A model generated the notes under the pieces. That model was not told the DNA's origin, did no database searches, and saw nothing but the letters and a program-made list of their open reading frames with translations. From Saururus chinensis (lineage: Eukaryota; Streptophyta; Magnoliopsida; Piperales; Saururaceae), in the NCBI GenBank assembly GCA_035235625.1, contig CP141145.1, positions 33,832,668 to 33,896,667 on the forward strand: DNA of 64,000 nucleotides, given 5' to 3'. The translations under genes and the position numbers were made by a program. Positions 14,497-26,873 of this stretch are shown piece by piece; position 1 is the stretch's first letter, and each line of letters begins with the position of its first letter.

Positions 14497-15180
14497 ATCA
14501 TTTGTGTACATAAAATTCATTTACTACATAACACACCAATGATTCATACATGTAAATATCTAAGGATTTGTGCATATAAAATTCATTTATTATGTAATAC
14601 CACATTATGTGACGTTTGTGTATAAAGTCACTGTGAAAATTTGTCATATACTTGTAATTCATACTCAAGGGCTTCTCGTTCTTGTACTTGGGTTAACGGC
14701 CGAACACATATTACTATAGGTTTGGCCATAATTATTATTTGGATCTCAATAAATTGCATAATTGCATTCTTTTGTGCATATTTGCATTTCCTAAAACACT
14801 AACTGAAAATTTGTAAAATTTGGTATTCTTGGCAGCCATTCTCCAAAGATGGAACAACTACCATATTTCAATTTGCAAGAGTAATACAATTTCTCCTTAA
14901 AAAGCTCACGCTATATACATTACCACCATTAATTTGTATGTCATGTTAAAATGTGCTGGTCATTGTTGTAGACGGGCACCTACACATGAAAATTAATAGA
15001 AAGGGGAGAAGAGAGAGGGATTAGGGCTAGAAAAAACTAAATTAAACTAATTAATTCTTCATTTATATTATTGAATTAGGGTAAAACCCTTACATATTTG
15101 TAGACTCTCAAATAAGAATCCTAATCCTAATAAAACTCTTATTCATAATGGCCTAACATTACCCTAAAGCCTAATATTGT
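14497..15180. other. 3-prime flank of beta-glucosidase copy 1
   Basis: This is AT-rich, non-coding sequence shared with unit 2 (48,560-49,240). A possible AATAAA polyadenylation signal lies near 14,747. No other gene is seen. Confidence 0.5.
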
Positions 15181-15358
15181 AATAAATTCTTAATTACTCA
15201 ATAATTTTAACTTTAGTAAACTCTGAAGGACGGAGCCAACCCCTAGGGCGGGTCATAACAGCGAGATATAATAAATTCCTAATGACTCAATAATTTTAAC
15301 TTTAGTAAACTCTGAAGGAAGGAGCCAACCCCTATGGCGGGTCATGACAGTGATATAT
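15181..15358. repeat. Two-copy 89 bp tandem repeat, unit 1
   Basis: The unit contains ATAATTTTAACTTTAGTAAA followed by GGAGCCAACCCC and repeats once at a period of 89 bp. The same pair, more diverged, is at about 49,240-49,420 in unit 2, so it predates the segmental duplication. Confidence 0.7.
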
Positions 15359-15732
15359 ACAAAGAGTTCTTTTTAATGAGATAAGAGTATTTTCCCTCTA
15401 ATTATTTAACTTGAGCTCTGAATAAAAATGAATGACTTTTAAAATTTGTGATTTTTCTTATTATGGGCTTATTAGTTCCTAAGCAAAAATTTGGCCAAGT
15501 ATTTACTCCAAGTTATTGGGATTTTTTATTAACTTTATATTATATTAGAACCTTAATTATAAATATAAATTAAGGATGTGATTGTTGTGATTTTTAGAGT
15601 AAAATACCACAATCGATATGAAATATATTAAAATACTTATGTAAGTAGGTTTTTTGAAATTGCCAAAGTTGGCCTACACATGCAAAAGGGATTAAGCATG
15701 TGAAAAAATAACCAAGGTTTATTTTCTTCCTC

Positions 15733-18700
15733 TGTAATGCCAGAGATTTTTCCTCACATTTTTTTTTATAAATCGGAGAAAATAACGAAATCAAAACCTA
15801 TAAAAATAGTTTATAATTTAAAATACTAAACATCAATTTTTTATCTAAATATTTCTATTATATGGTCAAATATTGTACGACCAAAGCAAATATCCTCCGA
15901 CACTACTCGAAAACATACGTATGACTAAATTATTATGATCATGGATTTTTAAATACAAATAACTCCTAGGCGTCCCTGAGTACAAGTCCCATAACAGTCT
16001 ACATTCTGATCTAAATTTAAAATTCAAAATACATACACTTAAATCTCATCTCACCCAATACATCAGATTGTGGCACCAAATATACTCTCATTGAGTCAAA
16101 TATACTTGAGTAGAGGGGGAAACAATCTACCGCATAAATGAGCATCCATCTCCAGGAGCTCTCTAACACAACCTGCAAAAGCCTCCTGAACAACAGGGCT
16201 AAAAAAGTAGGGTAAGTATTTTCATACTCAGGAGGAAAATACCCAGTAGGGGAATCCTAAACATTGAGCTTGGTAAGTTCATAAAATACATGCTTTCATG
16301 CAACTCAAACATGAAGCAGTCAACATAATAAAATCATAATATGCATAACACACCAATGAAAGCGAACTTACACAAACACCCTTAATCAGGGTCTTACAAC
16401 TTACTCGTACCATCATACGCATACTCAACACTTACATATACTTGTACGACCATACTCGTACAATCTTACACTTACAGTCCTTATCAGAATCATATACTTA
16501 CAATTGTGCTCAGAATCGTACACTTACTGTCTTACTCAGAAACTTACACTTACATTCTTATTCAGAATCATCATCTTACAATCGTACTCATACTCATACT
16601 CACACAACTTACATGTACTTGTACGACCTTACTCGTACAATCATACACTTACACATAAATATATTCTTACGTCTTCCTTAGGAGCTTACACTTATACTTA
16701 CACTTACGTACAACTTACTCAGAATCTGAAGCATACAACATACTCTCACTATCGTACACATACTACCGACAACTGAGGCTTATTACAATTAACAAACTCC
16801 AACGTCGGAAAGGAAGGGAATGCCACAAGGGCATCACCTTAACCTTCGGGGAGCAACTAGACGCCATAGACTTTTCTGAAGGCAAGACACACCTATGCTC
16901 ATGGGGTACAAGATCAAACAGGTAAGAGTAGATCCATGATACTACTTACCCAAGCGCATAAACACCCACTCTTTGGGGCCATACAATGCCAACAAGGGCC
17001 ATATAGTGCCAGCTAAGGGCGAAAAACATACAGTGTCACTCTAGGGTGGTAATCTTACAATGCCACTCTTGGGCAGAACATACAGTGCCATCTATAAGCA
17101 TAAACATACAGAGCCCACGAAGGGCAGAAACTTATAGCGCTCTCAACAGAGCATCAAACGTCTGAGCTTAATACAACACACAGACCAAATCAAAGCATAC
17201 ATCACTCTTAACAGAGCATCAAATGTCTGGTGCTCTATATAGCACACAGACAACATCCTGCAGGATAACCACCATGGCAAGACACAAGAAGTGCTCAGCC
17301 GACTCATTATCGGCTAGCTCAAACACAGAACTTAATCTGTCGAACCCTCAGGTCTCAAACTCAATGCTATTATTAGTTTCCTCATAATTCAGGTTTGAAT
17401 TAAGTATATTATGCAGTACAATTATGCCACACAAACTCAGTCCTCGATTGATCAAACAGAAGCTGAGCCCGATCCGAACCCTAATTAGTCAGGGCAACAA
17501 ACAACACTTAACCCGTCCATACCATGATCAATTCACCGTACATCAAATCCTTACATAATCATACAACCTCTGACATCCACCTTATGGTTAAAATATCTTA
17601 CTTACGTCGTCAAACTGAGCTCCTCATAGTAGATCCCCGTTATCACCCTCTTACTTAATACCTCACTTACTATTCTTACTTTTCACTTCATAATCTGTAC
17701 ATTGTGCTTGTACAATTATGCACTCTCTTACTATCTAATAAACCCTCATAAGGCTCCAAGCCTAAGTCCTCTTACTTACCGAACCCCTGACGTATACTCC
17801 AAACCAAACTGATCCATTTTAAATCCTCGCTCCTCAAACTTACCTTCTCTGTCTTCCATCATATGCTTACACATCCAAATTCACATCCAACTTCATACCA
17901 AACCCTTACCACTTCTTATTGTCCATCGCCCATACCTTTGCCCACACACACAACTCACATACATAACTTACTCAAAATCGCTAACCACCACTAGCATGTC
18001 CATAATACGCATCCATAGCATACTAACCTAATCGCTAGCCATCACTAGCACATACATATTCCACATCCATAAAACATACGTACAACTCATACATATCAAT
18101 CATACTTACAACACATATGCATGCCATATGTATCTAAACATACCAAATAATCATGCTTATATGCACATCATGCAATTCGTAGCATGCTACTACTCATTCA
18201 AGCATGCTATCGTGAAATTACGAGTTCAAAGCTCCCCTACCTCGTAATCATGATGTTTGATGGCAAGCACACGACGGTGGTAGAGTCAATGGCAGAGTTA
18301 GCGGCCAAAAAGCTTTTCCTAGCCAAGAGAGCCATTGTCCTGAGGGTTTAGGAAATGCTAGAACTACTCATGGCCAAACAGGGGTGACATTGATCAATGT
18401 GAAAAAATCCGCAATCCACGGTGACACACTACGGGCGGCTGGGAGAAAAAGTGATAGGTGTGACCGAAGGTCCAAGTGCACACTAAAATTTGACCACCGA
18501 TTGAAAAATACACAACCAGTCACAAGACGTCAAAATCGGCCGTGGGCAACACCCAATTGCGTCAATTTTGCGTTTACAAGGGCCCACATAAAGGCGGAGG
18601 GTGTGGGGCGATACTAAAGGACAGAGGAGAGGTGGTGGAGGACTCTGATGTCAACTCTAGATGATGGCGGAGCCATTCGACGATCAGGCAGCGCCAAAGC

Positions 18701-20382
18701 GACACCAAAACTCTAACCCGTAAGTGTGGCTACTTTCACACGTGGCCATAGAGAAGAGTAGAGGGCTAGACGGTGTCAACCCAAGACTCGGAAGGGCGGT
18801 AGGGCCATGCCCAAGGGTGGTGACCAACAAAGACGGCCTTTGCCGTTACCGTGCCAAGGTAGGCCGACTAGAGGCCAATCGGTGTCTGGCAAAGGTAGAA
18901 CGATAAGAGGGCAACACATGGCGCTCTCTATAGAGTGGTCAAACACATAATCAACAGAGGGAAACCTAGCCCATGCCGAAAGAAGAGGGGCGGTGCTGCA
19001 CTAGGGCAGTCAACCATCTCCAGGCTGAGACCTGCCACACTAAGGTGGCCCAAAGGGTGTTCGACATCCAATGATGCTCGATGGCCCAAAACGGGTGGAA
19101 AACCCTAGGGGTAGAAGGATGAGCAGGGGTTACTGACTGGCTCCATCATGGCCATAGTGGCCAGGACGAGCTATCTCTGGCTAGAGGTGACGACCAAAGT
19201 CAGCGGCCACACGCCGGACATATAGCACAGTGAGGAGCAAAGGCTCGATTTTTCTGAGTGAGAGCACTTGAGCAAGGGATGCAGATTGGGTTCCGACAAA
19301 GAGGAGGGGATGAAAGCTGAACAAGGCATGGAGGGGTGGCCCACTGGCATCACCGGGCCATGGCAGAGCCGAACGAAGGTCTGCTTGGTCGTGGCTCGTC
19401 ACCGGTGACCACAGTTTCACAAAAACAGAGCACTGGCGGATAGGGAAAAGGGGAGAAAATGGAAGGAGAGGATGGGGCTGCGGGGAGGCCAACTGGGGCC
19501 AGGAGGGGTGGTCCATCGCCTTTGCTAGACTAAGGCGAGGCTGGAGGGAGATCCGGTCGATAGTGGCTCGCCGCCGGCAGCGACCGTTTCACCAAAATAG
19601 TGAGGCGGCAAAAACATAGCAGAAAGGGGAAGGATGAGTGGGGTGGCGGAATATAAGCCATTGGGGCCGGGAGGGACAACCTCTAGCTGTCGCCAGCCTG
19701 AGGCGGGACCATGGTTGGCCGGCTAGGCCGTGCCGACCCACGACGGTGGCGGAACAACCAAAACAGAGAGGGTGAGGGAACTAACTGGGGGAGGAGGAGG
19801 AAGCTGGCCGGGATAGAGGGGGCTGGCCAGGGTGGCGGCCCTGCTGTCGCCGGCCTGTGGCTGTCCGGGCGGAGGCCAGGCAGAGCCCGCCGGCCACTAC
19901 CAGTGCTGCCACAACAAAAATCAGAGAGAGCAAAGAGAGACCAGGGATAACAGGGGAGGAGTTCACGACGAATCAAATTGGGCCGAGGCGGCACCGAAGA
20001 GGCATCTTGGCCGTTGCTAGGCCGAGGTCGGCCGGTGGCCTGCAGGCTGTGCTCCTCCGGCTTAGCCAGAACGAAGGGGGGTGGCATGTTCTCTTCCAGA
20101 AGGGTTTGGATTGGGCTCGGCTGAGCCTGAGCCCGTTTTCCTTTATTTTCCTTTATTATTATTTTTTCCCTTAGCCTTTTATGCACTTCTATTCCCTCTC
20201 AATTTTTGTGCCATAAACGCGTGTCCAGGCCCGTGACCTACGATTGCACCCCACACCCGACTACGGGTATGAATACCGAGCCCAAATATGCCGAAGCGTC
20301 ATATTTTTCTATTGAAAATGAAAATGATCAGAAAATAGTAGAAAAATTACAAGAAATCATAGGAAAAATCAAGGGCATTACA
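15733..20382 (-). mobile_element. Solo LTR D7 (4.65 kb, inverted)
   Basis: The element starts TGTAATGCCAGAG and ends AAGGGCATTACA. A perfect 5 bp duplication, TCCTC, lies at 15728-15732 and 20383-20387. The unoccupied target is in unit 2 at about 49,780. It is D-family sequence in the orientation opposite to D1, D5 and D6; the true sense strand of family D is not established. Within it are tandem arrays of TACACTTAC-type motifs (16,390-16,780), a series of ACAGTGCCA motifs (16,970-17,110) and a GC-rich block (18,250-20,100). Open frames in the GC-rich block, up to 167 codons, carry no recognised domain. Confidence 0.85.
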
Positions 20383-20692
20383 TCCTCAGTTCCTCAATTC
20401 TTCTACCTAACACACTCGGGTGGGCATTATTTCCTTGGTGGCGCAATTTGATCTGAAGGAGAAGAGATGTGCTTAGGTCAGTTATATGGGAAAACTTGAC
20501 GCAACCCTAAAAATAACACACTCCAAAGGAAAAATAACAAACACATCACACTATTATGACCAATAAAAAAATAAAATACCTTAGTGTCATTAGTATGAGC
20601 CTGTGAGCAATTTGATGGCGCACATTACTTAAGTTCGGTTTGAATCATCCCATTTCGATCAACGTGCAGTCTCAATGGCTCGCAATGACTAT

Positions 20693-20695
<3 letters not shown>
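20383..20695. other. Relic segment shared with unit 2
   Basis: Non-coding sequence that resumes unit homology after D7 and matches 49,785-50,560 and 52,110-52,890. Compared with those it lacks the inner part that contains the beta-glucosidase promoter relic. Confidence 0.6.

Positions 20696-20764
<69 letters not shown>
20696..20764. repeat. TA microsatellite, unit 1
   Basis: Uninterrupted TA dinucleotides, about 34 units. In unit 2 the equivalent place has a TA tract (50,559-50,641) and was the insertion target of D-family LTRs. Confidence 0.95.
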
Positions 20765-20765
<1 letters not shown>

Positions 20766-20767
<2 letters not shown>

Positions 20768-21435
20768 TGATAGAGTGCCGCTCAATTCATCTATTGTTTC
20801 CGAGCTTGGCCTTTCGTCAATCATCACATAGACATATTTTAAGGAGCTTTTGCCCTCATCACCATTTAATATTTCTTGACCTTCTATTAGCCAAACCACC
20901 TACGCGTTAGGTCCAATGTGAGTAGGATCACTTAGCCATGCTTCATGTTCAACTCTATGTATTCCTCTATTCGTAGAGTAGATTGAACGTACAAAAATGG
21001 CTATAACAGAGTTTCTGTTATTCCTATGAACAACGACTCTAGGAGAAATGTTTTTATGTGGTGCTAACAATTTAATAAATATTCTTAACTCCATGGAACA
21101 ATATGCTAATGCGGAAGCATGGAAGAATTGAAATCTTAGATCAAAACACTATGGATAGATGGTATGAATTGTCTAAAGCCTAGCTTTTCTTTAACGAATC
21201 CCAGGGTCGTCTATTTATTCTACTGAGTTTTTGTCTTCCTGTTCTTCCAAATCATCAGACAATTTATATGACCATTGAGGAAGCTTTTTATTACTTTGTT
21301 CTATTCTAATCCCATTTTTTCTAATTGTTTATCTCTTGACTCAAAATAGGAGTAGGTTTGAAAAAGGATCTTAGAGTGTCTAGGGTTAGGCTAGGAGGGT
21401 CTCTTAACCGACCCATGAAAGCATGAAAGCCAGGA
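20766..21435. other. Plastid-derived nuclear DNA (NUPT) with psaA fragment, unit 1
   Basis: On the minus strand at about 20,860-20,950 the sequence encodes [12 protein letters not shown] and GQEILNGD, blocks I recognise from the N-terminal part of plastid PsaA, with in-frame stops and substitutions. Both sides switch to other sequence, so this is a rearranged mosaic. The right end (21,345-21,420) resembles spacer sequence from the plastid inverted repeat near the rRNA operon (inferred from memory). Copy 2 is at 57,376-58,008 plus 61,344-61,590 and keeps about 235 bp deleted here. None of it is functional. Confidence 0.65.
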
Positions 21436-23517
21436 TGTAATGCCCCAACCCGAGCCAGGGTCCAAAAATCTCAAATAATTTTTTTTCCTTAAACAAGGAA
21501 ACATCGTTTGTGTGCGAGCGGTATAATGTTCATCTATGCACTACAGAGTTTTAAAGCTTCATTGCATGTAGGCCAAAATAAAATATATATTTATACTTAA
21601 TTTGGATTAGGCCAACGTTGTCTTGTCGTTGGTTGTTTATGTACTTATTGGATAATATTCACAATATTATTCCAATACGATTAGATCCGTACGTAATTCT
21701 TGTAAGAACTCTTGTCTTAAACTGGTTTACATTTAATTTTATTTATTATTTAATGGTCATCGTGTGGTTTAGGCCTTTTCTAATCGATTTCATTGATTAT
21801 TGCAAATAAAGGAGGTTTCCAAAGGTTTTAATCAAAACTAACTTCACTTTTATGAGTTTTAAGTGAATTTAGGTCATTTGTGAGTTTTTGGGAATTTTTA
21901 GAATTTTTTCAAAATTTTAAAAAATTAGGGTTTGGCTCCCCCCTATGAGCAATGCGGTTGAATTTAAGGTTTTTAGTCCAAAACATCCTAAACATTAAAA
22001 CAAGCCACTAGAAAATTTTCATAATTTTTCTTGACTTAATTTGGGTTTAAATGGCCAAAAACTGACTTTTAGTTAAGAATTGTATTTACACTCCAAGTTT
22101 TAATTAGGTCTAGCCCATTTTTTCCATAATAGAAAAGGGTTGTCCCCTTTACCATTTGGAAAGTGCTTAGAGAAGGAATCTAGAGCCTAATCCCCATTAG
22201 GCCCAAAGAGGAAAGTCATTAGAGGTAAGATTTTCTTAAATATTTTTTCTTAATCATTAAGGCTTATCATAAACTTCTCTTAATCTCATCCTTCTCATTG
22301 ATTCAATTTGTTTTCAAGCAATTAGGTCACTGATTTACACGTCTACATCAAACCCTCGCTTTCAAATTTTCATTTTTATGCCTCTAAAGCTCTAGATCTA
22401 AGATTTTTACAATGATTTTCAAGTTTTAAATCAGATTTAGGTGGGTATTAACAAAAATCATATTTTTGGGTAGGTTTCGGAGGTGATTACGGAGCTAATC
22501 CGACTCAAAACAAGGTAAAAGGTAATGAGTTTTAATCTCAGCCTTACTATGTTTGCAAATCTCGATTTTTATGTGTTTTGCTTGAATGAGTTTCATGTTT
22601 AGGGCTTTAATGGTAGATTAATAAAAACCTAATCTTTTGTATTAATTTCTTAGGGCTTTGATTGGAAATGGGTAGATTTAGTATTCTAGAATGTTTAATT
22701 TGATTTTTATGTTGTTTGAGGCTTTGAATGGAGGTATCAAGTTCGATTTATGATGTTTCGGTTTGGTTTTCTAAATGAAGAAGATGAACCAGATCTGTCG
22801 TTATGGCAATCGATCGCCCTTACAGGCTGATCGATCAGCCAAACTGTAAGGACCCTCATCTTTAAACCGGTTTTGGTTTTCTTTAATTGTTGGTTATCGT
22901 AAGATTAACACGTTTTCTGATCTTATTCGGTGATTTCGTAAAATAAATAATGTTTATGATAGTTTTAACCAAAACTAACTTCAATATTAGTGGTTTTAAG
23001 TGATTTTAAACCAAATGTGAATTTTTGGAATTTTTTAGAATTTTTACTATTTTTCAAAAAATTAGGGTTTTGGCGGGACCCCTGTATTTGTATTTTCAAC
23101 GTTGACAGTAATATTAAAACCATTGCTGAGTTTGTTAAACTCACCCCTCTTTTTGTGTTTTGATTTGGGGCTGCGTGGTGCGACACGCAGACGGACAGGA
23201 TTGCCTCTTCGAGGAAAGGTCGGAGATGGCTTGGATGTGATCTTGGAGATCGTTGTGTGATTTACCTTCTTTTGTTTCATGCTTGTGTTTAGAACCTTTG
23301 TGTAGGGTTCTTGTTTTGGATTTATGTCATATTTTACTATTGTGATGCTTATGACTTATTTTGAGCCGGTGTGGGCTTTACTTAACTAAGCTTGTGGGTT
23401 TGAGATTGTTGTTTACTTTGTGATAAGCAACACCTTTCCTTCCCTTTTTATTTACTCTTGCTCAAAGGATTGTGCGCACTCTGTATTGCTGATAATCGCC
23501 CGTGGTTAGGGTTAAGT

Positions 23518-26500
23518 TGTCACGCCCCGGTGATGCCCGACCCGAGCCGAACCCGGTCCAGGGGCCGGTCAAACGCGCGGGGGCGACGAAGTGAAAATTG
23601 AGAAACGATCTAGCGGAAGACTTAACCCTAATCACGGGCGATTAACAGAAACACGGAGAGCGCACAATCCTTTGAGCAGGAGTAAATAAAAAGGGAAGAA
23701 AAGGTGTTGCTTATCACAAAGTAAACAACAATCTCAAACCCACAAGCTTAGTTAAGTAAAGCCCACACCGGCTCAAAATAAGTCATAAGCATCACAACAG
23801 TAAAATATGACATAAATCCAAAACAAGAACCCTACACAAAGGTTCTAAACACAAGCATGAAACAAAAGAAGGTAAATCACACAACGATTTCCAAGATCAC
23901 ATCCAAGCCATCTCCGACCTTTCCTCGAAGAGGCAATCCTGTCTGTCTGCGTGTCACACCACGCAGCCCCAAATCAAAACACAAAAAGAGGGGTGGGTTT
24001 AACAAACTCAGCAATGGTTTTAATATCACTAACAACATCCAAAATACAATAGCATGGCGATATAATCCTTCAAATCAACGATGTACAAGGTGTATCATTT
24101 TCTGATCACATATTCACATCACTTAAAAACTGCATCATAATGCATAATTCAACCTGCATGGATGTATCTCTAACATACATATTCCCACATGCATAGTATC
24201 AAATCAAACTGCATAGATGTATCTCAAACATACATATTCCCACATGCATTATTTCACAATTCAACCTACATGGATGTATCTCTAACATACATATTCCACA
24301 TGCATAATATCAAAATCAACATGCATCGATGTATCTCTAACATACATATTCCACATGCATTATATCAAATCAACCTGCATGGATGTATCTCTAACATATA
24401 TATTCCACATGCATAATATCAAAATCAACGTGCATGGATGTATATCTAACATACATATTCCTACATGCATAATGTCATCACAATTAACCTCCATCAAGGA
24501 GTAATCACACATTAACGTCACAGAGACGGGAGCATAGACAAGGCCATGAAGGCGTGTCATGGTCCAAAATTCTACACAAGAATTATAGAAAGATCGGGGT
24601 TGTCAATCCCTAATGCTGCTCGCCCTGGACGATCCTGGCCAAGGATGTCCCATTCTCACACAGAGAATCTAGAGCAGGGGTGTTCGCCCAGGGACATCTC
24701 CTGCGGAGGGAAGAGCCCGTGTTCTCACACAGAGAACCCTAGAACACGTGGTAGCGGGGTGCACACGGCATACCACACTGGATTCTCAGGGTCCAAATGA
24801 CACACATAATAACATTCTCACAATCCACAAGACAAGTACACAACTCGTCCCCCCATCATTCCATTTAATTAGACTCAACCCGGGGAGTGCACTCGTTCCA
24901 CACAGGAACTTCAAATCGTTCCACACATGAACTTCAAATCAAAATATGTCCTTTCGGACCAATCGACTTGCGATTAATCCACGACCGATAAACCCGGCAC
25001 ACAATTCCATCACATTGCATCCAATCGGTCAAATTCGATTAATCACGATGAAGCCCCAATTGGAAATCCATTTTTATGATGCGTGCAGCATGGTACATGC
25101 GTGGGCAAAGCATACATGAATCCTAATCCATGATAAGTGCTCTCACCAGCCCCTAATGCATCATTCATAACCACAATATTAAGCTTCAACATCATCATTT
25201 AACCCCACATGTGTGTGTATCTAATAGAAGCATTTCACATAATGCATGCCATCATGCTTGAAATTAAACTCACTACCACACTACACATGTGACTTTCCAT
25301 CTAAACATGAATTCCAGAGGAAATCATAGAAGGAGAATCGTTGAAATCATAGCTACATTTAAAACTCAACCACAAAGGCTAAACACATATAACATCACTC
25401 ATTTCATCATTGAGTCATGGCATTCACCAACATCCACACACCATTAACCACAATCTATCATGACAAATCAGTCCAATAATGATTTTAGTCGTACTGAAAA
25501 TATGCTTAACTAAAGGGAAACAACCATTCATAATTTCAAGATAACGATTCCAACATCACGCCACAAAACATAAGTCATTCCACCATCTCTAAGCATATAT
25601 CTCAACTCCATAAACTTAATAGCATGCATCTCCAGTAGCCTAACATAGATTAAAACACTCCACATTCATATAAAATTGGCAAGCTAAAGTGGAATCATCA
25701 AAATAGACATCATATGCACAACATACAATTTCCTGTGTAGCCGATCGATCGCCCTGCAGGGCCGATCGATCGCCAACATGGCAGAACAGTCATTTTCTTC
25801 CTTTCGCAAAATCAAACCGAAACACCATAGATAACACTTCAAATCCACATCTAACACCCTAATCATCATCAAAAGTCCTCCTTGACTTCCAGAATATTAA
25901 ACCAAACCATAATAATGCAAAACCCTAAGAAATCAGGATTAAATAATTCCATTTTCTAATCTTACCATTAACACACTAAATCAAGCAAACCATTTCAAAA
26001 TAAGCAAAAAATGAAGAGTTTTACCATGGATAAACAGAGATTTTGAAGACCCATTACCTCAGCACTTGATTAAGCTCGGATTGAAGAGTCACCCTTCTTG
26101 AAATCCTTGAAAACACAATGAGTTTGAATTAAACTCTAATAAAAATTGATTTACTCAAGAAATCCCTAATTAAATCTTAGATCTAGGGCTTGTTGGTAGT
26201 AAAAATCGAATTTTGAATGTTAGGGTTTGTAGTAAAACACAAATCAGTAGCTTTTGATGGTCAAAAATGAATTGAATCAAGGGGAAAATGGTAAATTTGG
26301 AAGAAATTAAGAAGAAAGCAATGGATTAGTGCTTAATTAGAGTAAGCTTACCTTAATCGGCTTCTAATTCGGGGCTAAGTGGGGATTAGGCCAGCCCTCC
26401 TTCCTTAGCCTATTCCAAAAAATGGAAATGGCTCAGGTTTGCCCTTTTATAGTAAGGGTTGGGGTATGCATAGGTAAGTTTTGGGGTGTCAATAGGAAAA

Positions 26501-26873
26501 GTAGGCTAAAAGTGGGTATTTTGTAAATTTAAGCACAAATTAAGCCTAATAAAATTCTGAAAATTTTTGTATGACCTTAAGTATATGTCTAGGTTCATTT
26601 GGCATAAAAATAAAATTTTCGACGGTGGGGCCCACAGGGGTCCCGCAAAAACCCTAATTTTTGGGAAAATAGTGAAAATTCTGAAAAATCCCAAAAATTC
26701 ACATTTGGTCTAAAATCACTTAAAACCAGTAATATTGAAGTTACTTTTGGTTAAAACCATCACAAGCACTATTTATTTACGAAATCACCAAATAAGATCA
26801 GAAAATACGTAAATCTCACGATAACTAATAATTAAATAAAACCAAAACCGGTTTAAAGATGAGGGTCCTTACA
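23518..26873 (-). mobile_element. Solo LTR A3 (3.36 kb, inverted), inside A2
   Basis: It starts TGTCACGCCCCGG and ends GAGGGTCCTTACA, with a perfect TAAGT duplication at 23513-23517 and 26874-26878. It is family A in reverse. The TATA box reads on the minus strand at 26,444-26,451. A tandem repeat of GGATGTATCTCTAACATAC units runs 24,128-24,475, and a palindromic module sits at 25,741-25,772. No coding region is present. Confidence 0.9.
24128..24475. repeat. Tandem repeat, about 57 bp x 6, in A3
   Basis: The unit contains TGCATGGATGTATCTCTAAC, an ACATACATATTCC tail and a CACATGCAT spacer. It corresponds in position to the 55 bp array in A1 but has more copies. Confidence 0.85.

Noticed and set aside
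19683-20186. A 167-codon open frame on the minus strand in LTR D7
   Set aside because: It is in a GC-rich LTR block with long overlapping frames on both strands and no domain; related D copies do not keep the frame.
20640-20899. Open frames with alternating Tyr-Ile repeats around 20,700
   Set aside because: They are translation of the TA microsatellite.
24128-24475. Possible CRISPR-like array of regularly spaced repeats
   Set aside because: This is a plant nuclear LTR. The units are contiguous tandem copies without unique spacers.
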